Positions 63,201 through 64,000 of a DNA stretch of 64,000 bases are shown one piece after another (position 1 is the stretch's first letter; every line of letters starts with the position of its first letter). Source of the stretch: Stictocephala bisonia (Eukaryota; Arthropoda; Insecta; Hemiptera; Membracidae); contig JAQJVL010002670.1 in the NCBI GenBank assembly GCA_035578905.1, positions 1 to 64,000 on the forward strand. The letters run 5' to 3'. The position numbers and the translations under genes were made by a program. Below the pieces are notes generated by a model. The model did no database searches. It was given only the letters and a program-made list of their open reading frames with translations, and was not told the origin of the DNA.

Positions 63201-63715
63201 ACATGAACTATAGTACAATAGTAATTCATTGTACTCACATGGAAAAATTCTTTCAGTCCGCTCTTTGTACCATTCTTAGTTGGAATGCAACGGTTAATAA
63301 CCTTCTCACTGGAAAACAAAGATATTTGTAACTCTTTTGTCATAATTCTCCATTTTTATGAAACTGACATCAAGAACTAATTATGCGGAATAGATTATAG
63401 TGTACAATTAAAACATGTAGTATATCTAAATATTAGTAAATATAACACTCTGTGATTATCTGTAGTGAATTTAAGTTTTACAAAAAAATTTAGTTCTAAA
63501 ATGTTTGTTATGTCAGTGATTAAAATGACCCTACATCTTTATCAATTATCTATGTTAATCATTCTTATTAAATTATCACTGAAAACAATAATTAAATTAT
63601 TTTATAGTAATATTATACTCACAACCCAGGGTCTTCATTGCAATCTTTCACGCACTTTCTGATTGTATGTTTTGGGTCAAAGACAGCTTTGACGGAGCTA
63701 CTGATTTGCACATAC
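11673..63715 (-). CDS. CTL1: SLC44A1-type choline transporter-like protein, 13 exons, 5' end off window
   Basis: Seen: thirteen minus-strand exons join in frame through GT-AG junctions to give 492 residues and a stop. In order they encode a Cys-rich extracellular segment with an N-G-T sequon, then serial membrane segments with hallmark blocks: L-C-W near the start of the membrane core, MRKRIQLVVELFHEAGKA, CQQMVIAGAVATW, FHLGSVALGSLLIALVQ, NFC followed by NALRVAAINSIGDFVLFLGK, and a cytosolic CFCEDCELNDG tail. Known: these are signatures of the choline-transporter-like family (Pfam Choline_transpo, SLC44), about 600-700 residues with roughly ten membrane helices and a large first extracellular loop, moving choline or ethanolamine across plasma or mitochondrial membranes for phospholipid synthesis. 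Inference: CTL1 rather than CTL2, because the FH-AGK and CQQM-AGAV blocks fit CTL1 as I recall it. First exon and promoter are missing. All introns are transposon-laden. A possible poly(A) signal (AATAAA on the minus strand) lies at 11182-11187. Confidence 0.93.
11727..12299. other. intron sequence, unclassified
   Basis: Part of the last CTL1 intron. It includes a moderately GC-rich segment with a TATAAATA box-like word at 11941-11948 and a run of AAGATAAGT-type words near 12140-12180. I could not assign it to a known element. Confidence 0.3.
12300..15908 (-). mobile_element. I/R1-like LINE, 5'-truncated, split by a hAT-type element
   Basis: Reading leftward: 15908-15612 is the reverse-transcriptase C-terminus (CYAAVVWWSAMAQ, RCQRMVYLGITGA). 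15548-15188 is RNase H, with VWFTDGSLIEGVAGTGVYG (first acidic residue), ELMAIMTAV, CSDSQAA, and VRLIWVPGHAGIDDN. It resumes at 12890 with ERADALARRLAKSS, then 12785-12399 gives the terminal CCHC-like region TCRLCGEDEESSIHILCHC. RNase H plus the C-x2-C-x7-H-x4-C motif is typical of I and R1-group LINEs. It stops close to 12300. Interruption 12891-15179 is explained by a separate element. It lies in the last CTL1 intron, same strand as the gene. Confidence 0.9.
12891..15179. mobile_element. non-autonomous hAT-type element, copy 1 (2289 bp)
   Basis: The ends are TAGGGGTGTGC and GCACACCCCTA, flanked by a perfect 8-bp target duplication ATTATCAT (12883-12890 and 15180-15187). Short TIRs with an 8-bp duplication are the hAT signature. 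Both subterminal regions are packed with TCGAGT/CTCGA words (12930-12975, 15098-15160). No transposase is visible. It interrupts the RNase H domain of the LINE at the codons for D-D-N-E. A second copy lies at 29396-32363. Confidence 0.93.
16002..16094 (-). CDS. CTL1: CTL1 window exon 12 (cytosolic tail), with read-through option to 15969
   Basis: A 93-nt exon with acceptor AATTTCAG. It encodes MVIDTIFICFCEDCELNDG, then SKPYYMSKDLM, matching the conserved D-T-x-F-x-C-F-x-E-D ... N-D-G ... Y-x-M tail of the family. It is followed by GTTGGT, a poor splice donor. If spliced there, exon 13 follows. If not, ten more codons (VGIKLFNSKI) and a TAA stop at 15969-15971 would give an alternative C-terminus. 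Confidence 0.93.
16275..17187 (+). pseudogene. CR1/Jockey-like LINE 3' fragment
   Basis: Segments in more than one frame encode the region after the reverse-transcriptase palm: NLHVNPTKTS, then KYLGLIFDQHFSW, SLIESRLRYVILLWGST and VFCLQKRAIRIIIR, followed by a typical tail with YNYYTRQRNQHR. It ends near 17187 after an ATAAAAGATTTCATTTTGA tail. It is frameshifted, 5'-truncated and antisense to CTL1. Confidence 0.8.
17188..18004. other. intron DNA, nothing recognised
   Basis: AT-rich intronic sequence with short direct words such as GATAGGCCGGATA near 17692. No exon-like frame or repeat terminus was recognised. Confidence 0.3.
18005..19325 (+). repeat. 2-kb interspersed repeat, copy B
   Basis: It begins TACCATTGATTTTACTGTAT, carries a pyrimidine-rich CT tract (18118-18180), and ends around AAGTTGCATTTTT. 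It is the inverted counterpart of 975-3045, lacking the 760-bp middle of that copy. Similarity is high along the whole length, so the two copies are fairly recent. No protein is recognised. Confidence 0.8.
19358..21780 (-). mobile_element. DNA element with ~517-bp terminal inverted repeats (2423 bp)
   Basis: The ends are CAAGAGCCCGTGAGTGCCAG and its reverse complement. The inverted repeats run 19358-19875 and 21264-21780 and look about 95 percent identical by eye. Between them is one minus-strand reading frame with an in-frame stop (20099-21215). I see no clear target duplication (flanks AATAATAGAG and GACTATAATG) and no DDE nuclease, so superfamily is undetermined. It abuts a LINE fragment on the right. 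Confidence 0.88.
20099..21215 (-). pseudogene. unfamiliar two-domain Cys/His protein of the long-TIR element
   Basis: Domain 1 (about 21200-20970): EETLKKCQTILKLRKIHNLK, YRDIILPS, GYYRVCYKAFTGLMKKY. This is a C...C pattern around a G-Y-[YH]-x-x-C-Y-x-x-F core, followed by a lysine-rich stretch. A TAA at 20936-20938 interrupts, but the same frame continues as the 269-residue frame: a Ser/Thr/Pro/Gln-rich linker, then domain 2 with C-x2-C (VVCIFCNEKKKKVRS) and YYHTECRVDFNNKL (Y-H-x-x-C). Such paired domains occur, as I recall, in uncharacterised arthropod and cnidarian transposon proteins, but I cannot name the family. The frame ends at 20099 just inside the left TIR. It may be a truncated transposase or an accessory DNA-binding protein. 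Confidence 0.6.
21790..22290 (-). pseudogene. LINE fragment between endonuclease and reverse transcriptase
   Basis: Minus-strand frames read SPWIAPNILYKFGRRKKLYK (22288-22076) and then KNNYYSTLLENCKGDVSEQW and KVINNLTSG (22064-21801), which is the linker region W-I-T-x-x-I-L ... K-L-Y-K ... Y-Y-x-x-x-[IL]-E/N ... W-x-x-I-N-x-L upstream of the palm in many LINEs. A frameshift near 22070 breaks it. Its downstream end meets the long-TIR element exactly, which suggests an insertion junction. Confidence 0.75.
22430..22772 (-). repeat. repeat sharing the CATTGATTTTACTRTA terminus
   Basis: Read on the minus strand it starts CATTGATTTTACTATACATA, then A-G-A-K-A...CCATCC, like the start of the 2-kb repeat copy at 18012, and also has a GA/CT-rich tract (22565-22600). 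A 110-residue open frame across it (22734-22402) looks spurious. Relationship to the 2-kb repeat beyond the terminus is weak. Confidence 0.45.
23043..23152. repeat. long hairpin / inverted repeat
   Basis: GATAACCAGACGCTTCGCCC at 23045-23064 pairs with the arm at 23130-23150 (GGGCGAAACGTCTGGTTATC, one mismatch), with further CCACACCAC/GTGGTGTGG pairing inside. The right arm includes the GGCGAAAC word seen in other hairpins in the window. It lies just upstream of the RTE-like fragment. Confidence 0.7.
23200..23966 (+). pseudogene. RTE-like LINE C-terminal region, nearly intact frame
   Basis: A 247-residue open frame starts after the palm domain: KVGLEINQDKTKYMHITRR, VEEFKYLGIKL, then VLPVLLYGAETWSLTK, LRKVFGPV, RRLRWAGHVWRR and GRRPLGRPRLRWRDQVLKDI, and ends QWPRR. 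The GAETW ... RLRWxGH ... RPxGRPRxRW series is characteristic of RTE-type endonuclease-reverse transcriptase proteins. The catalytic YADD is not included, so this is a 5'-truncated insertion. It lies antisense to CTL1 in the 10.5-kb intron. Confidence 0.9.
23967..24379. other. intron DNA with a short unmatched open frame
   Basis: A 64-residue frame at 24149-24343 reads through, but I match it to nothing. This could be the 3' tail of the RTE-like element plus unique intron. Confidence 0.25.
24380..24665 (-). repeat. tRNA-derived SINE, minus strand
   Basis: On the minus strand the head reads GATTAGCACTGCTGACTTCA (D/anticodon arm-like), then GGATCGCGGGTTAAAATCCC, a degenerate B box (GGTTCRANNCC) within a T-arm-like stem, followed by an AT-rich body (GTCAATAAAAAGTGCCACTT, GTGTTGAAATACATAAAATA) to about 24380. 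Internal polymerase III promoter architecture is inferred from these words. The head is continuous with the tandem array at 24630-25146. Confidence 0.6.
24630..25146 (-). repeat. eleven 47-bp tandem units made from the SINE tRNA head
   Basis: Unit starts fall at 24630, 24677, 24724, 24771, 24818, 24865, 24912, 24959, 25006, 25053 and 25100, exactly 47 bp apart, ending before 25147. Each unit reads GTTAACCCGCGATCCTCAGC, ATTGAAGTCAGCAGTGCTRA, TCGTTAG. Variation is limited to a few positions, including an A/G switch in GCTRATCG that runs A,G,G,A,G,G,A,G,A,G,A. The array is expanded from the tRNA-like head of the adjoining SINE. Confidence 0.92.
25147..25569. other. intron DNA, nothing recognised
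   Basis: AT-rich spacer between the 47-bp and 99-bp arrays. No exon, terminus or RNA gene was recognised. Confidence 0.3.
25570..25985. repeat. 99-bp tandem repeat, about four units
   Basis: The word GACAAACGA/GACAAATGA recurs at 25589, 25688, 25787 and 25886, a 99-bp period. Units share ATAGTCAACGGAGTTGCGAG and AGTCTGCCTACATACCACT. The fourth has a 6-bp insertion (GGATAT near 25920). Because 99 is a multiple of three, long frames stay open on both strands, but the codons show no family resemblance. Confidence 0.9.
26130..26375. repeat. imperfect palindrome with retroelement-tail hairpin at centre
   Basis: The arm 26137-26200 (GTACAAGTAAACGTCACACA, ACACAAATTTATTACAATAT, GCACAAAATGCACAAATATA) is inverted at 26306-26373. 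The right side holds two tandem ATATTTGTGCATTTTG tail units. The centre carries TCTGAGGAAGGTGAGCGTGG...TTCACCGAAATCGATC, another CTGARGA-stem-CGAAA hairpin. This could be two 3' tails of one element arranged head to head. Confidence 0.65.
26605..26697 (-). CDS. CTL1: CTL1 window exon 11 (penultimate helix)
   Basis: A 93-nt exon of 31 codons, acceptor TTGTTGCAG, donor GTAAGA. It encodes VWVPLSLVALFAALVSHCFI and then TVYE, the last transmembrane helix with its usual S/H-C-F ending before the cytosolic tail. The following intron is 10.5 kb and full of mobile DNA. Confidence 0.93.
27055..27275 (-). pseudogene. LINE 3' fragment, same family as 32880-33065
   Basis: The minus strand repeats the end of the LINE at 32364-33065, including ACTGGAAATATAAATGGGG, the words GACTGCCA..CATGTGATTGTGGGGAGT (Cys codons of the terminal C-D-C-G motif) and GATTCTATTTATGCT-type text in inverted orientation. 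It is short and non-coding, inside intron 26698-27421. Confidence 0.75.
27422..27588 (-). CDS. CTL1: CTL1 window exon 10 (NFC / NALRVA block)
   Basis: A 167-nt exon with acceptor ATTACAG and donor GTAAGG. It encodes AIYGENFCRSGQQAFKVL, then NALRVAAINSIGDFVLFLGK and a hydrophobic helix ending TKFFE. The N-F-C, N-x-x-R-V-A and G-D-F-x-L-F-L-G-K positions are the most invariant of the family. Confidence 0.97.
27960..28160 (+). repeat. decayed RTE-type LINE 3' end
   Basis: The text (AGACCAAGAGGAAGGCAAAG, GGAGAGACAGAGATAGATGG, AGGCTAGTGAATATCCAGAA, AATGGACAGGATCTATACAA) parallels the end of the better-preserved copy at 34990-35165 (AGAAGACCTAGAAGAAGACC, AGAAGATGGAGAGGCCTAGT, GAACGGGACAGGATATGTAT), so it is an older relic of that family. 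Confidence 0.65.
28684..28750. repeat. (TA)n microsatellite
   Basis: About 33 uninterrupted TA units. The YIYIYIY-type open frame over it is an artefact. Confidence 0.97.
29396..32363. mobile_element. non-autonomous hAT-type element, copy 2 (2968 bp), itself carrying an insertion
   Basis: The ends TAAGGGTGTAA and GCACACCCCTA, the TCGAGT-rich subterminal zones and nearly the whole body match copy 1 at 12891-15179. The flanking 8-bp repeats ATCCTAAC (29388-29395) and ATCTTAAC (32364-32371) differ by one base. A 635-bp block at 30212-30846 is absent from copy 1. It splits the LINE between the YADD region and its downstream domain. Confidence 0.92.
30212..30846 (+). mobile_element. Penelope-like 3' fragment inserted in hAT-type copy 2
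   Basis: Defined by comparison: copy 1 reads GGTAATGAAATATGTGC straight through, whereas here the flanks AGTAAT and GAAAATATGTGC are parted by 635 bp. The block contains two hairpins (30244-30281 and 30292-30350), a degraded reading frame with DSLEQFEIYRSF and SILNEKLKF, like the last residues of Penelope-like proteins (inference), a T-run, then the 395-645 repeat with its CCTGAAGATGCC...GGCGAAACATG hairpin. Confidence 0.65.
33182..33252. repeat. (AT)n microsatellite
   Basis: About 35 uninterrupted AT units, just after the LINE end; insertion tails or replication slippage may be the source. Confidence 0.97.
33812..34068 (-). CDS. CTL1: CTL1 window exon 9 (core family domain)
   Basis: This is the largest exon seen, 257 nt, with acceptor TTTTTTAAG and donor GTAAGT. 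It encodes the core of the family: FHLGSVALGSLLIALVQ, a basic amphipathic segment, then the Cys-rich cytosolic block CVLKACQCCIYCFEHFL and YLTRNAFIEV. Each part matches the usual SLC44 order. It lies 3.7 kb from the AT microsatellite-rich nested LINE region. Confidence 0.97.
34645..35175 (+). pseudogene. RTE-type LINE C-terminal fragment
   Basis: The 145-residue frame 34708-35145 reads LIVTYGAEVWNITERE, then SRLRWFGHVKRMEG, GRRPRRRPRRRWIDEVKRDV and RRRWRGLVNTQTRR, the same GAExW ... RLRWxGH ... RPRxRW series as at 23200 but a different subfamily. It is preceded at 34650 by ACCATTGATTTTATAACACA, resembling the terminus shared by 3045, 18012 and 22772. It ends with GACAGGATATGTATGTATGT. 5'-truncated. 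Confidence 0.88.
35838..35944 (-). CDS. CTL1: CTL1 window exon 8 (CQQMVIAGAV block)
   Basis: A 107-nt exon with acceptor GTCCTAG and donor GTACAT, ending two bases into an Arg codon. It encodes VYNLLAMLWFTQFCIGCQQM followed by VIAGAVATWFFTR. The CQQM-x-I/V-AGAV segment is a strong marker of the CTL1-like branch. Confidence 0.95.
36110..36640 (-). pseudogene. RTE-type LINE fragment, minus strand
   Basis: Overlapping frames give TQFKYLGEMIEPTGREK (36582-36232), then VRHYNTVIKPETLYASETLT, DILKEERKIMRKILGPKHTD and MRKHRLQFYGHMYRLPENM (36470-36114). This is the Y-L-G ... A-S-E-T-L ... R-L-x-F-[YW]-G-H region of RTE-like proteins. It is frameshifted, lacks the catalytic palm and breaks off at 36114. 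Confidence 0.8.
36641..37415. other. intron DNA, nothing recognised
   Basis: AT-rich. I see no exon or transposon terminus. Confidence 0.3.
37416..37563. repeat. 37-bp perfect tandem repeat, four copies
   Basis: The unit ATTCTAAAATATGAGACACT + GACACAGCTTTGTACTT occurs four times with no difference that I can see, which points to recent expansion. A related word TAAAATATGAGAC also occurs alone at 35970. Confidence 0.95.
37615..37960 (+). repeat. interspersed repeat, pair with 47065-47400 (copy 1)
   Basis: TTATTAATAGCACAATAGCA, CAGTTCTCTCCCCTACACAA and CCAACATGGACACCCCAGAC are closely matched at 47100-47270 in the same orientation. Divergence is perhaps a fifth of positions. No coding frame and no clear termini. 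Unnamed family. Confidence 0.8.
38239..38367 (-). CDS. CTL1: CTL1 window exon 7 (helix and extracellular loop)
   Basis: A 129-nt exon of 43 codons, acceptor GTGTTTCAG, donor GTAATT. It encodes a transmembrane helix (TFCALAVIVSMCLVFELWI), then a polar loop (SSGYLQKVPDSDKLYYKKDS). S-S-G after the helix matches the S/T-[ST]-G motif seen here in relatives. Neighbouring phases are both 0. Confidence 0.9.
38497..39455 (+). mobile_element. degenerate mariner transposon
   Basis: Transposase text is spread over frames. 38666-38870 gives the N-terminal helix-turn-helix part (SAPSVSMVKEWFTEF, GRPKEVV). 38880-38985 gives DRRMKVREVAEAVDISTERV with NHILHEYL. 39091-39345 gives KVLFHQDHAKVR (second catalytic Asp) and PYFPDLAPGDFFLFPKLKKW (third). 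The YxPDLAPxDxxLFPxLKK block is diagnostic for mariner with the DD34D triad. Frameshifts, stops and a missing first-Asp region show it is dead. Boundaries are approximate; terminal inverted repeats are not convincing. Confidence 0.85.
39456..40324. other. intron DNA, nothing firm
   Basis: AT-rich, with a small TTTGATAATGTTT inverted/direct word cluster around 39885-39960. No coding sequence. Confidence 0.3.
40325..41175 (+). pseudogene. CR1/Jockey-like LINE 3' end
   Basis: A frame from about 40330 to 40920 encodes the post-palm region: NENKTVQIVFNTRNKTTNLT, SSITKYLGITIDPKLSW, VAYFSLFEAHLRYEIASWGG, ILIHQKRSIRCLAGL and NTRHAANF. The 3' UTR ends with AATAAAGAAAAAAAAGAAAA near 41172. It is the same broad family as 50120-52022. 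GAAAATTC before and GAAAATTA after may be a degenerate target duplication. Confidence 0.85.
41176..42220. other. intron DNA with a local ATTGAAGGAAT cluster
   Basis: At 41212-41310 the palindromic word ATTCC(A/T)TTGAAGGAAT and relatives recur four to five times, an imperfect local duplication. The rest is AT-rich without recognisable genes. Confidence 0.5.
42221..43231. mobile_element. piggyBac-like short element A (1011 bp)
   Basis: Left end TTAA (42217-42220) then CCCATTGACAACCC. Right end reads GTCGTCAATGGG then TTAG (43232-43235), i.e. an inverted CCCATTGACRAC terminus with one TTAA mutated. TTAA duplications with CCC(A/T)TT termini are the piggyBac pattern. The interior is extremely AT-rich without transposase. 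Confidence 0.7.
43543..43662 (-). CDS. CTL1: CTL1 window exon 6 (MRKRI block)
   Basis: A 120-nt exon of exactly 40 codons, acceptor CTGTGCAG, donor GTAAGT. It encodes an aliphatic helix, then MRKRIQLVVELFHEAGKA, one of the best-conserved cytosolic blocks of choline transporter-like proteins, then a second helix start ending in STPIM. The next exon resumes with TFCALA, matching the family pattern P-x-x-T-F. Confidence 0.95.
43663..44511. other. intron DNA, unclassified
   Basis: Includes GGTTATGTTAAAGGGCCCTTTAACCTAACCC, shown here only as the palindrome TTAAAGGGCCCTTTAA near 44222-44237. No element boundaries were established. Confidence 0.35.
44512..46610. mobile_element. probable non-autonomous hAT-type element (2099 bp)
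   Basis: The ends CAGAGACCAAAGAATAACAT (44512) and its inverse at 46591-46610 continue as TATACTGGCAAT-type pairing. Flanking 8-bp words ATATTCGC (44504-44511) and ATTTTCGC (46611-46618) differ at one base. An 8-bp duplication and CAG-starting TIRs indicate hAT. No transposase frame. It has a GC-rich left subterminal region (44560-44690). Confidence 0.75.
47065..47400 (+). repeat. interspersed repeat, pair with 37615-37960 (copy 2)
   Basis: Same order of words as copy 1 (TTATTAATAGCCCAATAGCC, CAGTTCTCTTCCCTACACAA, CCAACATGGACACTCC). Located in the intron between exons 5 and 6. Confidence 0.8.
47810..47933 (-). CDS. CTL1: CTL1 window exon 5 (cytosolic/loop segment)
   Basis: A 124-nt exon with acceptor TTTTAG and donor GTAACT. 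It encodes the W-x-x-W-Y linker after the helix pair, a polar charged stretch (GGEMEQRKESS), and the beginning of the next helix (YFTYSIISTVLT). It ends exactly on a codon boundary. Confidence 0.9.
47934..49140. other. intron DNA between CTL1 exons 4 and 5
   Basis: No transposon terminus recognised. A slightly GC-richer patch with a C-run (48700-48720) is present. Otherwise AT-rich. Confidence 0.3.
49141..49249 (-). CDS. CTL1: CTL1 window exon 4 (transmembrane pair)
   Basis: A 109-nt exon with acceptor CTGTTTCAG and donor GTAACT. It encodes two hydrophobic helices joined by FRFMAGFVVW, the position of the conserved R-[FY]-[LMI]-[AS]-G block of the family. It starts on the second base of a codon and ends with TG of a Trp codon completed by the next exon. 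Confidence 0.92.
50120..52022 (+). mobile_element. CR1/Jockey-like LINE, 5'-truncated, reverse transcriptase largely intact
   Basis: A frame at about 50160-50400 gives the pre-palm linker (TIWNIINSERRPEG). 50424-51431 (335 residues) carries NYRPISLVPTFSKLLEKIV, HSFLTGKSTNTAL, LLDYSKAFDCLDH (Asp143), GVPQGSVLG (207-215) and YADD (239-242), then EYLGITLDDKLSW. 51440-51889 continues after a one-base shift: FESHLRYGIGVWGST, LILQKRAIRILYNL, YNTRHAND. The 3' UTR ends AATAAAGATGATTTGATTAG near 52022. The endonuclease is missing. All catalytic motifs are present, so this is the youngest-looking LINE here. It is antisense to CTL1 in the 7.7-kb intron. Confidence 0.93.
52496..53049. mobile_element. piggyBac-like short element B (about 554 bp)
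   Basis: Left TTAA (52492-52495) is followed by CCCTTTTAGTGCCAGAGG. A TTAA at 53050-53053 is preceded by GGCACTACATGCATAG, whose inverse CTATGCATGTAGTGCC shares TAGTGCC with the left end. Another TTAA at 53090-53093 (end CCAATGAATGG) is a possible alternative. AT-rich interior, no frame. Confidence 0.5.
53050..54204. other. intron DNA, nothing recognised
   Basis: Short unmatched open frames only. No termini recognised. Confidence 0.3.
54205..54345 (+). repeat. tRNA-derived SINE copy 1
   Basis: GGTCTAGTGTGTTAGGAC (A-box-like), then GTGCACATTTGAATTCTGGC (B-box-like, GGTTCRANNCC degenerate), then the family body TTGACTGTTAGTTTTTATCA, AGTCTATGGG and AAAGAGATCAAC. The body words recur in the inverted copy at 61105-61305, which supports a real family. 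Confidence 0.65.
54346..55361. other. intron DNA, nothing recognised
   Basis: AT-rich, no exon or repeat terminus recognised. Confidence 0.3.
55366..56377. mobile_element. piggyBac-like short element C (1012 bp) with internal duplication
   Basis: TTAA at both edges (55362-55365, 56378-56381) with termini CCCTTTCAGTGCCG and CGGCATTGAAAGGG, inverted with one mismatch. This is the clearest piggyBac-type end pair in the window. Internally 55430-55580 and 55790-55940 are diverged direct repeats (TTCATAATTTTTT...ATGAAATTCTCTACAAAATA versus TTCATAACTCTTT...ATAAAATTCTATACAAAATA). A 78-residue frame at 56109-56345 matches nothing known to me. Confidence 0.85.
56926..56989 (-). CDS. CTL1: CTL1 window exon 3 (start of membrane core)
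   Basis: A 64-nt exon, 21 codons plus one base, acceptor TTATAG, donor GTAAGG. It encodes EVSEDLHLCWKEILYLCLIA, which leads into a transmembrane helix; L-C-W followed by an aliphatic run is typical at this point in SLC44 proteins. It is isolated between introns of 6.2 and 7.7 kb. Confidence 0.9.
57285..58650 (-). pseudogene. CR1/Jockey-like LINE fragment, minus strand
   Basis: 58455-58246 reads VDFLQQNNILSDVQHCFRKN, RSTNTVIFNF and DIFCDLSKAFDTVDHKILLE (first catalytic Asp). The palm continues in broken frames. 57862-57569 gives SPNKFRGIFLDADFSWESHI and VYFAHFESVRR. 57515-57285 gives the tail. Frameshifted throughout. Its upstream end near 58650 abuts the truncated MITE at 58670. Confidence 0.85.
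58670..59112. mobile_element. MITE fragment, truncated sibling of 61514-62587
   Basis: From AAAAATATTTATAATTAGCC to CTGTTGCTGGACACCCTG it follows the right part of the full copy, differing by small indels and about one base in eight by eye. The left terminus is missing. Confidence 0.85.
59800..60040. repeat. two diverged direct repeats, about 140 bp apart
   Basis: CTAGTGTTCC...CAAGGTAAAAA...TCC...AGGGGCACTGG (59829-59893) is echoed by CTAGTATTTCC...CAAGGAAAAAA...TCC...AGGGGCACTGG (59980-60030). The overlapping minus-strand 76-residue frame reflects the duplication and is unlikely to be a gene. Confidence 0.55.
60041..61104. other. intron DNA, nothing recognised
   Basis: AT-rich. No exon, terminus or RNA gene was seen. 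Confidence 0.3.
61105..61305 (-). repeat. tRNA-derived SINE copy 2, minus strand
   Basis: On the minus strand GGGGGCAGTGACTGAGCGGA leads to GGGCAGGTTTAAATCCTGGC (B-box-like), then TTTGACAGTTAGTTTTTATT, a 70-bp middle absent from copy 1, and AGTCTATGGGGAGTGGG plus AGTTAAAGAGGAGATCAGCC. Same order as 54205-54345. Confidence 0.65.
61514..62587. mobile_element. MITE, full copy (1074 bp)
   Basis: The termini CAGGGTGTCCAG and CTGGACACCCTG are inverted, flanked by TTAAT on both sides (61509-61513 and 62588-62592), a 5-bp target duplication. The right 250 bp and part of the left contain repeated CCCTGA(C/T)TTTTCC words. No coding sequence. Superfamily uncertain. Confidence 0.88.
62588..63238. other. 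intron DNA between CTL1 exons 2 and 3, unclassified part
   Basis: Contains a slightly GC-rich stretch (62880-62950). No gene recognised. Confidence 0.3.
63239..63308 (-). CDS. CTL1: CTL1 window exon 2 (extracellular loop end)
   Basis: A 70-nt exon with acceptor TTTTCCAG and donor GTGAGT. It encodes the end of the large extracellular loop, including RCIPT and a potential N-glycosylation sequon N-G-T, then the start of the pre-membrane helix (LKEFFH). Frame is kept with both neighbours. Confidence 0.85.
63623..63715 (-). CDS. CTL1: CTL1 window exon 1 (extracellular loop)
   Basis: This 93-nt exon has 30 codons plus split codons at both ends. Its acceptor follows TTTAG and its donor is a perfect GTGAGT. 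The first base completes a codon from an exon outside the window. It encodes part of the first extracellular loop, with the Cys pair CVKDC near its end, as expected for the Cys-rich loop of SLC44 proteins. The next exon is only 314 bp away. Confidence 0.8.
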
Positions 63716-64000
63716 CTAAAAATAAACCAGTTTATCCTTAAGTTAAGACAATTAAATGATATTTACATGAAAAAATGTTACCAATGATTAGATACTCATC
63801 ATTAATAAAAAAAATAAACTCTATAAACAAAATTATAAAACAATTAAGCTACATTCAAGATTTAGAAAACACTCCTATATATGACTTGGAAATGAGAATG
63901 TATTTGGACTACTGTATAACGAAGAAACCTTATTTACCCCCTTAAAATTATAATTTCATTATTAAATATTTGGAATACTACATAACAGCCTTAGCCAATT
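63716..64000. other. intron DNA upstream of CTL1 window exon 1
   Basis: I looked on the minus strand for an additional exon in the required phase and found none. The remaining N-terminal exons must lie beyond the window. Confidence 0.5.

Overview
This is a stretch of AT-rich animal nuclear DNA, most likely from an insect. One host gene has small exons with canonical splice sites separated by multi-kilobase introns, and almost everything else is transposon debris of kinds common in arthropods: Tigger/pogo, mariner, hAT-like and piggyBac-like elements, many 5'-truncated non-LTR retrotransposons, Penelope-like pieces and tRNA-derived SINEs. A hemipteran is my guess only. I saw no bacterial operon, no CRISPR, no rRNA and no intact functional tRNA gene. 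I recognised no LTR retrotransposon and no viral gene.

The host gene is a choline transporter-like protein of the SLC44A1 (CTL1) type on the minus strand. I could chain 13 coding exons from 63715 down to 11673. Every junction keeps frame across GT-AG sites, and together they encode the last 492 residues plus the stop codon. The N-terminal exons lie beyond the right edge of the window. The exons are at 63623-63715, 63239-63308, 56926-56989, 49141-49249, 47810-47933, 43543-43662, 38239-38367, 35838-35944, 33812-34068, 27422-27588, 26605-26697, 16002-16094 and 11673-11726. The last intron has a weak donor (GTTGGT). Reading through it gives an alternative short C-terminus ending at 15969.

Layout. 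Positions 1-11672 are downstream of the gene: LINE scraps, a Penelope-like 3' piece, one copy of a roughly 2 kb interspersed repeat, a 717-bp foldback element and a 2.4-kb Tigger transposon with TA target duplications and a frameshifted transposase. The last intron (11727-16001) holds a minus-strand I/R1-like LINE split by a 2.3-kb hAT-type element with an 8-bp target duplication. The 10.5-kb intron 16095-26604 holds a LINE tail, an inverted copy of the 2-kb repeat, a 2423-bp element with about 517-bp terminal inverted repeats carrying an unfamiliar cysteine-rich protein, an RTE-like LINE tail, a SINE whose tRNA head is expanded into eleven 47-bp units, a 99-bp tandem array and a palindrome. 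Intron 27589-33811 has a three-level nest: LINE, then hAT-type element, then Penelope-like element. Farther right are a degenerate mariner, several LINE tails, an apparent 2.1-kb hAT-type element, three TTAA-flanked piggyBac-like short elements, a 1.07-kb MITE with a truncated sibling, and two copies of one SINE family.

The transposons do not form a pathway. The story is a conserved membrane transporter gene stretched over more than 52 kb by successive nested insertions whose relative ages can be read from target duplications and interruptions. The best candidates for something little described are the long-TIR element at 19358-21780 and the tandemly amplified SINE promoter at 24630-25146.
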